A DNA stretch of 64,000 nucleotides from Pseudoduganella albidiflava (GCF_004322755.1 NZ_CP036401.1:3534001-3598000); one strand, 5' to 3'; counted from the stretch's first letter, positions 16,375 through 25,924 are shown. The notes: a model not told the origin generated them from the letters alone. Program-made: numbers and translations.

Positions 16375-16766
16375 GCGTGCCCTGCCGGCAGCACGCAATC
16401 GACGAACTCCAGCGAGGAAAAATCGTCCCGCAATTCCTGGCCGAATTCCTGGATCGTGTCGTCTTCCTCGTCGCGGTACCAGTGCAGGCGCACCTCGTTG
16501 CCGAAGATGGCCGCGTCGTTCAGCGCCTCGAAGATCGCGAACAGCATCTTCGTGCTCGAACTGTTGAAATAGGCCAGCGCCACATGCACGTCGATCGCCT
16601 GGCCGTCGCACAGCGCCAGGTAGCTGCGCAGCCGGTCGATCACGGGGCCGTAGAAGGCGGCGGCATTCTCCGGATACGATTCGCCGCGGATCGACAGGTG
16701 GTGGCGGGCGAATTCGAACGAGACCTCGGGCGAGGTGGGCGATGCGGGAAGGAAGAACGGTTCCAT
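16371..16766 (-). CDS. siaC: SiaC family regulatory phosphoprotein (DUF1987)
   Basis: A 131-residue protein of the SiaC/DUF1987 family. LPASPTSPEVSFEF and LSIRGESYPENAAAFYGPV are the typical first half, and VALAYFNSSSTKMLFAIFEA (about 62-80) holds the serine/threonine cluster where SiaB phosphorylates SiaC in P. aeruginosa. By alignment to that pattern the site here should be within residues 69-72. In the known system unphosphorylated SiaC binds and activates the cyclase SiaD. The start at 16766 lies 13 bases after the siaB stop, and its own stop overlaps siaD. Confidence 0.88.
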   Translation of the reverse strand: MEPFFLPASPTSPEVSFEFARHHLSIRGESYPENAAAFYGPVIDRLRSYLALCDGQAIDVHVALAYFNSSSTKMLFAIFEALNDAAIFGNEVRLHWYRDEEDDTIQEFGQELRDDFSSLEFVDCVLPAGHA

Positions 16767-16779
16767 GGTGGGCTCAATG

Positions 16780-17385
16780 TCAGATGGTGGCGGCGATGCA
16801 GAACACGGTACGGCCGGCATCGGTGCTGTCGGGCAGGAAGTGGAAGGCCAGCGGCGCGCTGGCGTCGCGCGCCATGGTCAGCAGTCCCAGGCCGGCGCCC
16901 TTGCTGTCTTCCGGCGCGGCCTGGCGCAGCGCGGTGCGGTAGGCGGAGCGGATTTCATCGACCGTCATCGCGCACAGCGGCTCGATGCGGGCACGGATCG
17001 CCTCGACCCGCTCGCTGGCCACAGGATTGGCGCACAGCAGGTGGAAGCGCTCGCCGCACACGCCGATGCAGAAGGCGCCGCCGCGGATCTGGCGGTCCGG
17101 CTGTTCGGCCGGCGTCAGCGCGTCGGCCGAATAATGCATGATGTTCTGCGACATTTCCACGAAGGCGGAGAAGATCCGGCGGCTGGTCGGGCCGGCGGTT
17201 CCGGCGGCATCCAGGCGCGCCCGGATGGTCTCGGCGATCGCGCTGACCACGTGCTGAGAAAAATAGCCGGCATAGAAGAAGATGACCTGGCGCTCGCTCG
17301 CGGCACGCCAGAATTCCTGGAACTGTTGGTATTGCAAGGGTATCGCTCCGTTGGCGGTGAAATCGGTGGCGGGCAGGCCGTTCAT
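16780..17385 (-). CDS. siaB: SiaB family protein kinase
   Basis: A 201-residue kinase of the GHKL-like SiaB family. The N-terminal half (FFYAGYFSQHVVSAIAETIR) is helical. The N-box-like FVEMSQNIMHYS (about 90-101) and the glycine loop KGAGLGLLTMARDAS (about 165-180) would bind ATP. It phosphorylates SiaC and so lowers SiaD activity in the studied Pseudomonas system. The ATG at 17385 overlaps the siaA stop (ATGA). No membrane segment is present. Confidence 0.85.
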   Translation of the reverse strand: MNGLPATDFTANGAIPLQYQQFQEFWRAASERQVIFFYAGYFSQHVVSAIAETIRARLDAAGTAGPTSRRIFSAFVEMSQNIMHYSADALTPAEQPDRQIRGGAFCIGVCGERFHLLCANPVASERVEAIRARIEPLCAMTVDEIRSAYRTALRQAAPEDSKGAGLGLLTMARDASAPLAFHFLPDSTDAGRTVFCIAATI

Positions 17386-18623
17386 GGCCTGCAGCAGAAA
17401 TACGTGACATCGTCGCGGCGCGGCTGCCCGCCCTGCCAGCGCGCCAGCGCATCGGCCAGCAGCGCCGCCAGCGCGGCGGCACTGCTGTCGCGGTGCTCCA
17501 GCAGCAGCTGCTGCACGCGGCGCTTGCCGAACGAGATCTCGCGTTCGCCGCCGATCTGGTCGAACAGGCCATCGGTGCAGGCGAACAGCAGGCTGCCCGG
17601 CGGCAGATGCATGGTCTGGACAGGCCAGCCGTGCGCCGCCGGGGTCTCGGCATAGCCGATGCCGGTGCGGCCGGCATCGAGGACACGGCAGGCTTCCTCG
17701 CCGGGCGCCAGCACGAACAGCGGCAGGCGTGCCCCGGCGTAAGACAATTGCCGCGTGGTGTCGTCGAACCACAGCGCCGCCGCATCCAGGCCGTCGTTCG
17801 ACAGCGATGCACCGCCACCATGGCGGCCGCCGGCGTGCTGGCCCAGCATGTCCTTCACGCCGCGATTGAGTTCGGCCAGCAGCGCGGCCGGATCGCGCGG
17901 TCCGCAGCCCTGCAGGGCCTGCGCCAGCAGCGACGAGGCGATCAGCGTCATGAACGCGCCCGGCACGCCATGGCCGGTACAGTCGGCGATCACGGCGCAC
18001 CAGCCGCCGGCATGGCGGGCCACATGGTAGAAGTCGCCGCCGACCACGTCGCGCGGCTGCCAGACCAGCGCCGCATCGGGCAGCGCCTCGGCCAGCGCGT
18101 CGTCCGAGGCGCGCAGCATGGCCCGCTGGATCACGCTGGCGTACTCGATGCTGTGCATGATCTGGCGATTGCGTTCGGCCTGCATGTTGGCCACCACGTT
18201 CATCAGCTGCAGGCCGAAGCCCACGCCCTGCAGCTGGCCGCCGCGCGTGATGATGAAGCCGTCGGCCAGCGCCTTCTCGCCCGATTCCACGGCGCGGAAG
18301 GTCAGCGCCTCGATCGACAGCCCGGCCTCCACCACCAGCGGCGACTTGTCCATGAAGGCGATGCAGCTCTTGCGCCCGTACAGCTCCTGGTAGAACGGCT
18401 TGGACATCTGCGACATGAAGATGTTGCGGCTGATCAGGCCGATGGGGCGGCCATCCTCGACCACGGGCAGCGTCATCAGCTCGCGCCGCTCGGTGAACAG
18501 CGCCAGCACGTCGCCGTTGCTGGCATCGGCGGGAACGCTCGGGGTGGCGACGCACAGGTCGGCCGCGGTGGCGGGCCGGAAGCGCGGCAGGGAATGGCGC
18601 GACGGGTTGAAAGTTTCGGTCAT
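17382..18623 (-). CDS. PP2C/SpoIIE phosphatase with CBS-like N-domain, SiaA position
   Basis: A 413-residue protein. Residues about 15-150 resemble a CBS pair (LALFTERRELMTLPVVEDGR, then PIGLISRNIFMSQMSK) with a long helix QAERNRQIMHSIEYASVIQ. From about 175 a SpoIIE/PP2C phosphatase follows: QPRDVVGGDFYHVARH, VIADCTGHGVPGAFMTLIAS, and LLFACTDGLFDQIGG with metal-binding aspartates. By position and domain it takes the role of SiaA, which dephosphorylates SiaC. Pseudomonas SiaA is, however, a membrane protein with a HAMP domain, while this one has no membrane helix and a probable nucleotide-sensing CBS part. It overlaps siaB by four bases. Confidence 0.85.
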   Translation of the reverse strand: MTETFNPSRHSLPRFRPATAADLCVATPSVPADASNGDVLALFTERRELMTLPVVEDGRPIGLISRNIFMSQMSKPFYQELYGRKSCIAFMDKSPLVVEAGLSIEALTFRAVESGEKALADGFIITRGGQLQGVGFGLQLMNVVANMQAERNRQIMHSIEYASVIQRAMLRASDDALAEALPDAALVWQPRDVVGGDFYHVARHAGGWCAVIADCTGHGVPGAFMTLIASSLLAQALQGCGPRDPAALLAELNRGVKDMLGQHAGGRHGGGASLSNDGLDAAALWFDDTTRQLSYAGARLPLFVLAPGEEACRVLDAGRTGIGYAETPAAHGWPVQTMHLPPGSLLFACTDGLFDQIGGEREISFGKRRVQQLLLEHRDSSAAALAALLADALARWQGGQPRRDDVTYFCCRP

Positions 18624-18686
18624 GGCGATTCGAAATGGACTCGAATCATTCTATGAAGAAATTGTGACGAGGCCATGACGAAAATA

Positions 18687-21443
18687 TTAATTTGCAACTT
18701 GCGTTGCTTGCACTGCAAGTTCCTCTGGACCGGCCAGTACCGACATCAGTTGCGGCCGTGCCAGCAATCCCGCCGCCTGGCGGGCCGGAAGGGGCGCGGC
18801 GAACAGGTAGCCCTGCCCTTCGTCGCAGCCCAGCGCGATCAGCTCGGCCAGCTGGCCGGCCGTTTCCACGCCTTCCGCCACCACCGCCATGTCGAGCGCC
18901 TTCGCCATCGACACGATGGCCTGGAACAGCACCCGCCCTTCCGGCGACACCGTCAGCTCCGAGGTGAAGGCGCGGTCGATCTTCAGCACATCCATGTTCA
19001 GCCGCTGCAGCTGGGCCAGCGACGAATAGCCGGTACCGAAGTCGTCGACATGCAGCCGCACGCCAAGGCCGCGCAAGGCCGCCAGCTCGCCCTGCACGTC
19101 CACGCCCTCGGCGAACATGGCCGATTCGGTGATCTCGACTTCCAGCATGGCGCCGGCCAGGTGGTGCCGGGCCAGGTGCATCGCCAGGTGGGCATGCACG
19201 CCGCCATGGCCGAACTGGTGGGCCGACACGTTGATCGACACCGGCACCACGGCCAGTCCGGCGCCGCGCCACAGCGCCATCTGCCGGCACGCCTCCTCGA
19301 TGACGAATTGCCCGATCGGGCCGATCAGCCCGCACTCTTCGGCGATGGGGATGAACTTCGCCGGCGGCACCATGCCCAGCTCCGGGTGGCGCCAGCGCAG
19401 CAGCGCTTCCATGCTGCACAGCCGGCCGGTGGCCAGGTTCACGCGCGGCTGGTAATACAGCTCGAACTGCCGCGCCGCGAGCGCACCCTGCAGGCTGTGG
19501 CGCAGCTGGGCGCGCGCCGTGGCGGCGATATACAGGTCGGGATCGAAGAAGCGGTAGCGGCCGCCGTGCTCGCGCTTGGCGGCGGCCAGCGCGATGCCGC
19601 CATGCTTGAGCAGCGTGGCGGCATCCTCGCCGTCGCGCGGGTAGCAGCTGATGCCGATCGAGGCGCTGATCGCGTAGCGCGCGGTACCCAGGTCATAGGG
19701 GCGCGACAGCGCCGCAGCCACCCGGCCGCCGATCGCGGCCAGTTCCTCGTCCGCGCCGCCGGGCGAGATCACCACCACGAATTCGTCGCCGCCCAGGCGC
19801 GCCACGATATCCTGCGGCCGCAGCAGCCCGCCCAGGCGCAGCGCGGCCTGCTTCAGCAGGTCGTCGCCGGCGTCGTGGCCGTGCGTTTCGTTGACATGCT
19901 TGAAGCCGTCGAGGTCCACCAGCAGCAGCGCCAGCGTGCCGTCGCGCTGCGCCGCCTCGCCGATCGCCTGCGGCACGAAGCGGCTGACCCATGGCCGGCT
20001 GGGCAGGCCGGTCAGCGAATCGTAGTTGGCCAGGTACAGCAGCTCGCTCTCGTAGGCCTTGCGCTCGCTGATGTCCTGCAGCGTGATGGCCAGGCCATTG
20101 CCGACCCGTACGATGCGGCGGCGCCCCCACGTGATCTGCATGCGCCGGCCGGCCGGCATCTGCCGCTCGTCCTCGTAGATCCCGGCGTGCATGGCGGCGT
20201 GGTAGGCGTCCAGCATCGGCCCGCCGTGTTCGCGCTCGATCAGCGAGATACGCCGGCCCACCAGATCGTCGCGGCCCACGCCGTAGAACGAGGCGCCCCG
20301 CTCGTTGCAGTCGACCACCACGAAATCGACCACCGCGCCGATCGTGTCGCGCACGGCCTGCGCCATGTAGAAGCCATCCTTGGCGTTTTCGGTGGCGGTG
20401 CGGTAGGCGAGGCGCACTTCCTCTTCGGCGTCGCGGCGTGCCATGTGGCGCTTCGTGGCGAACGCCAGCGCCAGCGATGCGAACAGCATGCCGGCCGAGA
20501 TCACGGCCCAGACCCGGCGCACCGCGGCGGCGCCTTCCGCGGCGGAAGCCAGCGCCTCGACCGTGGTCTTGCCCGCCACCGCGACGACCGGATAGACCGC
20601 GGAACGGTGCCACGCCAGCAGGCGCGGTGCGTCATCGGTGAATTGCGCACCGGCCAGCAGCGCGCCGCCGTCGCCGCCCGCCAGCGGCGGCGGCATGCTG
20701 AACAGCGAGCCGCGCCCGGCGCCGCCCTGCCCTTCGAGGCGCACGCCGCCATGGTCGGCCACCAGCGCCACCAGGCCGTGCCGGCCCAGGACCCGCTCGT
20801 TGTAGAACGCGGTCAGGTAGTCGGCACCGATCACGAGCGATACCATGCCGGCGAATTCGTTGTCCGGCGATTCCAGGCGCAGCGTCATGCGAACCTGCCG
20901 CTGCCGCTGTGCGCTCTCGCCCGGATTGTCCACCTTGCCCGGCACCGCGCCGATCAGCAGCGCGCTGGAATTGTTCTGCCGGTGATGGCGCAAGGCCGGG
21001 TCGTCGCCCTCCAGCACGGCGCGGCCGCGGCGCGGAATCGACGACACCACCCTGCCCGCGGCATCGACGATGGCCACTTCGACAAAGGCGGCATCGATGA
21101 ACATGCCGTCGCGGCGCAGCGCCGCCAGGTCCAGCTGGCCGGGCTGCTCCCACGCATGCCTGAGCTGGACGGCGACCTGTTCCATCTGGCTCAGCGAGCG
21201 CGTCAGGTACTGCTCGTAGGCTTCCGCATAGGAGCGCACCTCGCGCATGGCGTCGCGTTCGGCAAGCATGCGGTCGTGCCGCAGCTGGGCATCCATGACC
21301 AGCCAGTAGGCGGCGCAGGCCAGCACGGCCAGCAACGGCCAGGCGGCCGGCAGCCACGAGCGCGACGGCCGGAAGCTTGACAGCCCGAAGCTTGACAGCC
21401 GGGAGCCTGAAACGCGACGCGCAAGGGAGCGGGGGGAGAGCAT
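18687..21443 (-). CDS. Membrane GGDEF-EAL protein with periplasmic sensor and PAS domain
   Basis: A 918-residue cyclic-di-GMP enzyme. One membrane helix at about 30-50, a periplasmic sensor of the Cache type (about 55-290), and a second helix (VWAVISAGMLFASLALAFAT) precede a PAS domain with SERKAYESELLYLANYDSLT. The GGDEF domain has an intact LGGDEFVVV. The EAL domain keeps MEALLRWRHP, NVSAHQF, EITESAMF, VDDFGTGYSSL, KIDRAF and AEGVET, so both halves may be active. It ends 63 bases upstream of the SiaA-like gene on the same strand, so it is probably the first gene of the same operon or at least co-regulated. Which activity dominates cannot be read from the sequence. Confidence 0.9.
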   Translation of the reverse strand: MLSPRSLARRVSGSRLSSFGLSSFRPSRSWLPAAWPLLAVLACAAYWLVMDAQLRHDRMLAERDAMREVRSYAEAYEQYLTRSLSQMEQVAVQLRHAWEQPGQLDLAALRRDGMFIDAAFVEVAIVDAAGRVVSSIPRRGRAVLEGDDPALRHHRQNNSSALLIGAVPGKVDNPGESAQRQRQVRMTLRLESPDNEFAGMVSLVIGADYLTAFYNERVLGRHGLVALVADHGGVRLEGQGGAGRGSLFSMPPPLAGGDGGALLAGAQFTDDAPRLLAWHRSAVYPVVAVAGKTTVEALASAAEGAAAVRRVWAVISAGMLFASLALAFATKRHMARRDAEEEVRLAYRTATENAKDGFYMAQAVRDTIGAVVDFVVVDCNERGASFYGVGRDDLVGRRISLIEREHGGPMLDAYHAAMHAGIYEDERQMPAGRRMQITWGRRRIVRVGNGLAITLQDISERKAYESELLYLANYDSLTGLPSRPWVSRFVPQAIGEAAQRDGTLALLLVDLDGFKHVNETHGHDAGDDLLKQAALRLGGLLRPQDIVARLGGDEFVVVISPGGADEELAAIGGRVAAALSRPYDLGTARYAISASIGISCYPRDGEDAATLLKHGGIALAAAKREHGGRYRFFDPDLYIAATARAQLRHSLQGALAARQFELYYQPRVNLATGRLCSMEALLRWRHPELGMVPPAKFIPIAEECGLIGPIGQFVIEEACRQMALWRGAGLAVVPVSINVSAHQFGHGGVHAHLAMHLARHHLAGAMLEVEITESAMFAEGVDVQGELAALRGLGVRLHVDDFGTGYSSLAQLQRLNMDVLKIDRAFTSELTVSPEGRVLFQAIVSMAKALDMAVVAEGVETAGQLAELIALGCDEGQGYLFAAPLPARQAAGLLARPQLMSVLAGPEELAVQATQVAN

Positions 21444-21569
21444 AGATTGCGCATGGTAAATCTTTACTGTGACCGCACCATGACGCGGCCGCCCCGCAAG
21501 CCCATGACGGCCCGCCTGCCCCAGCAGTACGCCACGTAAACCGTATAAATTGTATAGTACAAATCACCA

Positions 21570-21595
21570 GGTACCGGAAGTTCGTCCCCGGTACC
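21570..21595 (+). promoter_or_regulatory. 8-bp dyad upstream of the triphosphatase gene
   Basis: GGTACCGG and CCGGTACC are perfect inverted arms separated by 10 bases, in the leader 65-90 bases before the CYTH/CHAD gene. An AT-rich stretch (TATAAATTGTATAGTACAAA, 21544-21563) just upstream could hold a -10 box and a small dyad TTGTA/TACAA. The dyad is an operator or 5' leader hairpin. Confidence 0.4.
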
Positions 21596-21658
21596 GATAC
21601 CTTCTGACCTTGCCGGCAGCGGCGGCCCGCGCCGGCACCTCTACGCGGAGAAAAGATA

Positions 21659-23161
21659 ATGGAAACGGAACTGAAACTGAAAGTGGCCCAGGGCGACCTG
21701 GACCGGGTGCGCGACCATGCGCTGCTCGCCGGCCTGGCCGGCGCCACGCCGGAAGAACACCAGCTGAACGACACCTACTTCGACACGCCCCAGCTCGACC
21801 TGTGGCGCAACGGCCTGACGCTGCGCGTGCGCGGCGACGGCGACCGCTGGATCCAGACCGTCAAGACCGCCCAGGGCGGCTCGGCCGGCCTGCACGAGCG
21901 CGGCGAGTGGGAGTGCCTGCTGGCCGGCCCCGAGCCGGATCCGGTGACCCTGGCGCGCCAGGTCAAGCCGAAGCGCATCGCCGAACTGCTGCGCGCGCCG
22001 AACATCGTCAATGCGCTGCGCCCCGTGTTCAACAACACCACGCGGCGCACGCAATGGAACCTGGTGCTGCCCGATGGCCAGCAGGTCGAGTGCTCGCTCG
22101 ATGCCGGCGATATCCACGTGGGCGGGCGCAACGCGCCGATCGGCGAACTGGAACTGGAACTGAAGCGGGGCGACCCCACGCCGCTGTTCGCGCTGGCCCT
22201 GTCGCTGCACCAGGATATCCCGCTGCAGATCGCCAACGACAGCAAGGCCGCGCGCGGCTATGCGCTGCTCGACAGCGGGCTGCCCGCGCCGGTGAAGGCG
22301 CTGCCCGTGCACCTGGCGAAGAAGATGCGGCTCGAGGAAGCGCTGCAATGCATGGGCCTGAACTGCCTGCAGCAGCTGGAAGCCAACGTGCCCGGCGTGC
22401 TCGAAGGTAGCGTGGAAAGCCTGCACCAGATGCGCGTGGGCCTGCGCCGGCTGCGCGCCCTGCTCGACATGTTCGAGGAAGTGGCGCCGCTGCCGGAACC
22501 GGTGCGCGACAGCCTGGAATGGCTGTCCGGCGAACTCGGCGCGGCACGCGACTGGGACGTGCTGGCCGGCTCCACGCTTGCCAGGGTCAAGGGCGCCGAA
22601 CTGGGTTCGCTGGTCGCCAGCGCGGAACTGCGCGCCAGGGAACTGCACCGCGCGCTGCTGCCCACGCTGCGCCAGCCCCGCTACACGCAGCTGATCCTGC
22701 AACTGAATGGCTGGTTCCACGGGCGCCAGTGGCGCGTGGACGGCATGCCGAAGGATTCGCCGCTGCGCCAGCGCGCGCACGAGGCGATGGCGCCGCTGCT
22801 GCACAAGGCGCAGCAGCGCCTGAAGAAGCGCATCGCCGCGCTGGACGAGAACGACGCGGCGGCCCGCCACCGGGTGCGCATCGCGGCCAAGAAAGCGCGC
22901 TATGCCGCCGAATTCTTCCATGACCTGTTGCCGGCGAAGGCGTCGAAGCGCTACATCGGCGCCCTGTCCGCGCTGCAGGACAAGCTGGGCCTGCTGAACG
23001 ACCTGGCCGTGGCGGACACGCTGCTGGCCGAGCTGGCGGCGCGCGGCCCGGCCGACGAGATCCGCTATGCGCGCGGCTACGTGATCGCCACGTCCGAGGC
23101 GGAAAGCCACCATCTGCGCACGGCGCTGGACGACATCGCGCGCCTGAAGCTGGTCAAGTAA
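21659..23161 (+). CDS. CYTH-CHAD inorganic triphosphatase
   Basis: A 500-residue two-domain protein of the YgiF type. The N-terminal CYTH tunnel domain begins with the signature ETELKLKV and has DTYFDTPQLDLWRNGLTLRV, then LELELKRGD, the acidic and basic residues that hold triphosphate and metal. The C-terminal CHAD domain (about 230-490) is helical and histidine/arginine-rich: ESLHQMRVGLRRLRALLDMF, LGAARDWDVL and AARHRVRIAAKKARYAAEFF. CHAD domains bind polyphosphate. GGAGAAA lies 7 nt before the ATG. It probably hydrolyses tripolyphosphate or acts at polyphosphate granules. Confidence 0.9.
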   Translation: METELKLKVAQGDLDRVRDHALLAGLAGATPEEHQLNDTYFDTPQLDLWRNGLTLRVRGDGDRWIQTVKTAQGGSAGLHERGEWECLLAGPEPDPVTLARQVKPKRIAELLRAPNIVNALRPVFNNTTRRTQWNLVLPDGQQVECSLDAGDIHVGGRNAPIGELELELKRGDPTPLFALALSLHQDIPLQIANDSKAARGYALLDSGLPAPVKALPVHLAKKMRLEEALQCMGLNCLQQLEANVPGVLEGSVESLHQMRVGLRRLRALLDMFEEVAPLPEPVRDSLEWLSGELGAARDWDVLAGSTLARVKGAELGSLVASAELRARELHRALLPTLRQPRYTQLILQLNGWFHGRQWRVDGMPKDSPLRQRAHEAMAPLLHKAQQRLKKRIAALDENDAAARHRVRIAAKKARYAAEFFHDLLPAKASKRYIGALSALQDKLGLLNDLAVADTLLAELAARGPADEIRYARGYVIATSEAESHHLRTALDDIARLKLVK

Positions 23162-23192
23162 GGGCAGCGAAGCACGACAAGCACCGGGCCGT

Positions 23193-23223
23193 CCGCCATG
23201 TCACGCCTCGCGTGGCATGGCGG
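23193..23223. terminator. 14-bp stem between convergent genes
   Basis: Arms CCGCCATGTCACGC and GCGTGGCATGGCGG pair with one wobble around a CTC loop. It lies 31 bases past the triphosphatase stop and just 5 bases past the convergent GH43 stop, so it can end both transcripts. Confidence 0.65.
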
Positions 23224-23228
23224 GTGCG

Positions 23229-25010
23229 TCAACGGCTGAACCGGAAATAATCGAACTCGGCATAGCCGGCGCGCGTGGCCGTGTTCGACGGCGTGCCGCC
23301 GGGCGCCTGCGCGAACAGCCCCACCTGGGTGCCGACCCAGCGGCCCGGCTGCGTGGTGAAGGCCGTCCCGAGCGGCTGGAAGTTCACGCCGTCGAGGCTG
23401 TAGCTGAAGGTGACTTTCGCGTGCGTGGAGCGCAGCATCGAATGCCAGTACGGTGGCGGCGCCGGCGTCGCGCTCATGTCCGGCGCCGGCTCGGGCACCA
23501 CTACCGGGCTGAACGCCATGCGCACGTGCACCGTTCCCTTCACTTCGACCGGGGCGACCAGCACCGTCTCGGAACTCTGCCGCACCTTGCCCTTGTTGAC
23601 GGCCAGGTCGGCATCCAGGCGGGTGACCTGCACCAGGCGCTGGCCGGCCGCCGTGTTTTCCAGGCCGATCCATGCGTAGTCATAGCCGTATGCCAGCAGG
23701 CCGGCGCGTTCGCCCGGCTGCCCGCCGGGCTTCAGTTCCACCGAGGTGGTGACGGAGAACGCCATGCCCGGCAGCTTCTGCGTCAGCAGGTGGCCCGCTT
23801 CCCACAGGTTGGCCGGCGACGACGCGGCTTTCAGGCGCAGCTTGCCCTTCACCGCCGGATCGAGCCAGTCCGCCGCCGGGTTGGCCATCCACTGCCAGCC
23901 CAGGTGATGGCCGTCGTCGAATTCATCGTTCGTGACGGGGATGGCGACGGGTTGCGCGGCCACCTTCGGCTTGCGGTGGCGCGCGACCGGCGCGCCGTAC
24001 GGCTTGTTGCCCTGCTGCGCGCCGATCACCGGCCAGCCATCCGCGCCCCAGCGCATCGGCTGCAGGTACACGCGCCGGCCGTAGGAATCGGCATCCGAGA
24101 AATGCACGAACCAGTCTTCGCCGGCCGGCGTGTCGACCCACGCCCCCTGGTGCGGGCCGTTGACCGGCGTATCGCCCTGGTCCATCACGTTGCGCCCCTC
24201 GTACGGCCCCTCGATGTCCCGGGCGCGGAACACCCCCTGCCAGCCACCCTTCACGGAGCCGGATGGCACGAACACGTAGTACCAGCCCTTGCGCTTGTAC
24301 AGCTTCGGCCCCTCGGTGGTGAACCACGGCATCGGGCCCTCCGACGTGGCCACCTTCGGCAGCTTGTCGCCTTCGATGATGCGTTTTTCGCCGCCCAGCG
24401 TGCGCTTGCCGTCGGCACTCATCTTCTTCAGCGTGATGACGTTCTTGAAGCCGGCCCGCGAGCCGGCGAAGCCGTGCACCAGCCATGCCTGGCCGTCGTC
24501 GTCCCAGAACGGCGCGGGATCGATCGCGCCCTTCGTGTCGTCGACCAGTACCGGCGCCGTCCACGGCCCCTTCGGATCGGTGGCGCTGACCATGAAGATG
24601 CCGAAGTCCGGGTCCGGGTAGTAAATGAGGAAGCGCCCGCCGTGGTGGCGGATCGCCGGTGCCCACACGCCGCCGCCATGGCGGGGCACCGCGTGGTGCG
24701 CGTCGGGGACATTGCGTGCCAGCGCGTAGCCAATCAACGTCCAGTTCACCAGGTCCTTCGAGTGCAGCACCGGCAAGCCCGGCACGTTGGTGAAGCTCGA
24801 CGCGGTCAGATAGAAATCGTCGCCGACCCGCACCACGTCGGGATCGGAATAATCGCCGGCCAGGATCGGGTTGACGTAGGTGCCGTCGCCCTGGTCGGGG
24901 CTCCAGACGCCGGGCGGCATCGGTACGGATTTGGCGGGCGTCGCGGCATGGGCCGCGGGAAGGAAGAAGCTGGCGGCCAGCAGCGCGCTGGCGAGGATCG
25001 TCGGTTGCAA
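23229..25010 (-). CDS. Secreted GH43 family enzyme (xylosidase / arabinofuranosidase type)
   Basis: A 593-residue inverting glycosidase. The signal peptide MQPTILASALLAASFFLPAA ends near AHAA. The five-bladed propeller holds the catalytic base Asp56 (GDYSDPDVV), the pKa-tuning Asp164 (GAIDPAPFWD) and the acid Glu233 (FTTEGPKLY). FDDGHHLGWQWMANP (about 365) opens the C-terminal beta-sandwich of the GH43_C2/DUF1349 kind common in GH43_12-like enzymes. It should remove xylose or arabinose units from hemicellulose or pectin side chains after export. Its stop faces the triphosphatase gene across a shared hairpin. I see no regulator beside it. Confidence 0.9.
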   Translation of the reverse strand: MQPTILASALLAASFFLPAAHAATPAKSVPMPPGVWSPDQGDGTYVNPILAGDYSDPDVVRVGDDFYLTASSFTNVPGLPVLHSKDLVNWTLIGYALARNVPDAHHAVPRHGGGVWAPAIRHHGGRFLIYYPDPDFGIFMVSATDPKGPWTAPVLVDDTKGAIDPAPFWDDDGQAWLVHGFAGSRAGFKNVITLKKMSADGKRTLGGEKRIIEGDKLPKVATSEGPMPWFTTEGPKLYKRKGWYYVFVPSGSVKGGWQGVFRARDIEGPYEGRNVMDQGDTPVNGPHQGAWVDTPAGEDWFVHFSDADSYGRRVYLQPMRWGADGWPVIGAQQGNKPYGAPVARHRKPKVAAQPVAIPVTNDEFDDGHHLGWQWMANPAADWLDPAVKGKLRLKAASSPANLWEAGHLLTQKLPGMAFSVTTSVELKPGGQPGERAGLLAYGYDYAWIGLENTAAGQRLVQVTRLDADLAVNKGKVRQSSETVLVAPVEVKGTVHVRMAFSPVVVPEPAPDMSATPAPPPYWHSMLRSTHAKVTFSYSLDGVNFQPLGTAFTTQPGRWVGTQVGLFAQAPGGTPSNTATRAGYAEFDYFRFSR

Positions 25011-25156
25011 TGTCGTCTCGTCTGGTTGTCCATCATCCGGCCCGGCACGGGCGCCGTGTTAGCGCCCCATTTTGCCAACAATCGGATGTTATGCGCAACC
25101 ATTCGCCGCCGCGGCGGCGAAGCAATCACCTTGGTGATCGGTGAGACAGCGGGAGA

Positions 25157-25924
25157 TTATGCGCCTTGAGCAGCTTCACGACGGGCACGGCGGCGAATCA
25201 CGCCGTAGACCACGGCCAGGCCGGCACCCAGCATGCCGAACGTGGCCGGCTCCGGTACCGGCGAAGGCGCCGGGCCCGGCTGCGCCAGCCCGGTGTCGGT
25301 CGACGGATTGCGGCTCGTGAGGTCCGGCGCGTAGCTGGCGGTGCCGAACGGCGAAGCGAACCCGGACAGCTGGGTCATCGGCGTGGTGGCCATTTCCGCC
25401 ATCGAGTCGGCCGCTGCCACCTCGTCCGGCGAAGCGGCGCGCACCCAGCCCGGCGCGGCCGCGCGCGGCACGGCCACCGTGGCGGGCGCCGCCCCACCGC
25501 CGATCCCGCCGCCACCGCCCTCGCCGGCCACCCGGTGCACGCGGCTGATGTTGCCGCAGATTTTCGGCACGATCAGGCAATGGTTGTCGACGCAATAGAC
25601 CTTGCCCATTTCCCGCCGCGTGGCCGCCCACTCGTCGCGCGTGACGGCGCCGCACACGGTGCGCTGGCCGAAATGCATGTCGGTGATCTGCGGACTGTAG
25701 TCGTACTTGCCGGCGATGGTGTCGCGCATGATGGCCGCCGTATCGTCGGCCTGTCCACTCTCGATCTTGGCGATCAGGCGGGTGCGCACCGGCGCGGGGA
25801 TGTCGATATAGCGCGACACCGCTTCGCTGACGGTACCGCGGTACGGATTCCTGCCCGGATGGTTCCAGGAACAGTTCGACAGCATGGCGGTGGCAACGAC
25901 GGCACTGGCAACCAGAGTGGACAT
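25157..25924 (-). CDS. MHFG family PEP-CTERM protein
   Basis: A 255-residue exported protein. The first part has a short hydrophobic signal (TLVASAVVATAMLSNC) and a domain with cysteines. It contains ITDMHFGQRTVCGAVTRDEW (about 80-99), the MHFG box that names a PEP-CTERM subfamily seen in Oxalobacteraceae, and KVYCVDNHCLIVPKICGN. A glycine-rich hinge and a Pro/Ala-rich spacer lead to the sorting signal SPVPEPATFGMLGAGLAVVY and an arginine-rich tail. It is expected to be processed by an exosortase and exposed at the surface. The start ATG 25924 has no strong ribosome site. Its role is unknown. Confidence 0.85.
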   Translation of the reverse strand: MSTLVASAVVATAMLSNCSWNHPGRNPYRGTVSEAVSRYIDIPAPVRTRLIAKIESGQADDTAAIMRDTIAGKYDYSPQITDMHFGQRTVCGAVTRDEWAATRREMGKVYCVDNHCLIVPKICGNISRVHRVAGEGGGGGIGGGAAPATVAVPRAAAPGWVRAASPDEVAAADSMAEMATTPMTQLSGFASPFGTASYAPDLTSRNPSTDTGLAQPGPAPSPVPEPATFGMLGAGLAVVYGVIRRRARREAAQGA

